6,152 bases of DNA from positions 1-6,152 of the forward strand of contig JAKAFQ010000271.1 in NCBI GenBank assembly GCA_021817875.1, in the 5' to 3' direction. This stretch comes from Pseudomonadota bacterium. GTDB lineage: Bacteria; Pseudomonadota; Gammaproteobacteria; Steroidobacterales; Steroidobacteraceae. Made by a program: the position numbers and the translations under genes. This document shows, piece by piece, positions 5,967 to 6,152 of this stretch. Each line of letters begins with the position of its first letter. Positions within the stretch are counted from its first letter, which is position 1. The notes under the pieces were generated by a model. That model ran no database searches. It saw only the letters and a list, made by a program, of their open reading frames with translations, and was not told where the DNA came from.

Positions 5967-6152
5967 TCATTGCAAACGGTGGCGGAACATCCATGAGGCG
6001 GCGCCCAGCGCCAGCGCGGCGCTCAGCGCGAGCGGCCAGATGTCGGGCCACAGCAGCGCGAGGCCCGCGCCCTCCAGATAAACCCGCTCCGCGAGGTCTA
6101 TAGCGTAACGCAGCGGATTGACCAGCGTGAAGTACCGCAGCAGCAGCGGCAT
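5967..6152 (-). CDS. ABC-2 type transporter permease, C-terminal end
   Basis: Only the last 61 codons are in the window; the gene continues to the right, and the Met at 6152-6150 is probably internal rather than the true start. The segment LVNPLRYAIDLAERVYLEG (residues 10-28 of the part seen) matches the C-terminal pattern of ABC-2 export permeases of the YbhR/YbhS/YhhJ type (NPLRY...R..FL.G). It is followed by one hydrophobic membrane helix (about residues 36-54, IWPLALSAALALGAASWMF) and a short basic tail, RHRLQ. This would be the inner-membrane half of an ABC exporter. Its position 25 bases before an outer-membrane factor fits the common order adaptor, ATPase, permease(s), outer-membrane channel. 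Family assignment rests on a short piece. Confidence 0.75.
   Translation of the reverse strand: MPLLLRYFTLVNPLRYAIDLAERVYLEGAGLALLWPDIWPLALSAALALGAASWMFRHRLQ

Noticed and set aside
1..6152. CRISPR arrays, tRNA or rRNA genes, insertion sequences, attachment sites
   Set aside because: No direct repeats with spacers, tRNA-like cloverleaf, transposase coding or target duplications were found; gaps between genes are 167 bases or less.

Overview
The window is very GC-rich (by eye about 70%). Every gene I can support lies on the minus strand, so transcription runs from right to left. The proteins are typical of a high-GC proteobacterium (beta or gamma are my guesses): a NodT/OprM-type outer-membrane lipoprotein implies a Gram-negative envelope, and glutathione-dependent formaldehyde oxidation plus a soluble NAD-linked formate dehydrogenase fits a metabolically versatile proteobacterium. 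I cannot name the genus.

Right end (6152 to 4433): the last 61 codons of an ABC-2 type efflux permease, then after 25 bases a complete NodT-family outer-membrane efflux lipoprotein. The two look like the distal end of an ABC-type tripartite export operon whose other genes lie to the right of the window.

Middle and left (4265 to 1): a C1-oxidation module. S-formylglutathione hydrolase (fghA) comes first, followed by fdsG, fdsB and the N-terminal 362 codons of fdsA, the gamma, beta and alpha subunits of a NAD-dependent molybdenum (or tungsten) formate dehydrogenase. FghA releases formate and glutathione from S-formylglutathione. The Fds complex would oxidise that formate to CO2 and pass electrons through Fe-S clusters to FMN and NAD+. 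The window stops just before the part of fdsA that should carry the metal-ligating Cys/Sec. No glutathione-dependent formaldehyde dehydrogenase is visible.

Gaps are short (25, 167, 160 and 102 bases). They hold a plausible sigma70-like promoter before fghA, a strong 9-bp inverted repeat plus a TATACT box directly before fdsG, and a GC hairpin and strong ribosome binding site between fdsB and fdsA.

The most notable signal is in FdsA. The stretch that in NuoG/FdsA/HoxU-type proteins carries a His-Cys3 [4Fe-4S] cluster (H-x3-C-x2-C-x5-C) is present with apparently unchanged length, but all four ligand positions are replaced (L113, W117, S120, S126), while the ligands of every other cluster that falls in the window are intact. 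This suggests a formate dehydrogenase lacking one cluster of its usual chain.
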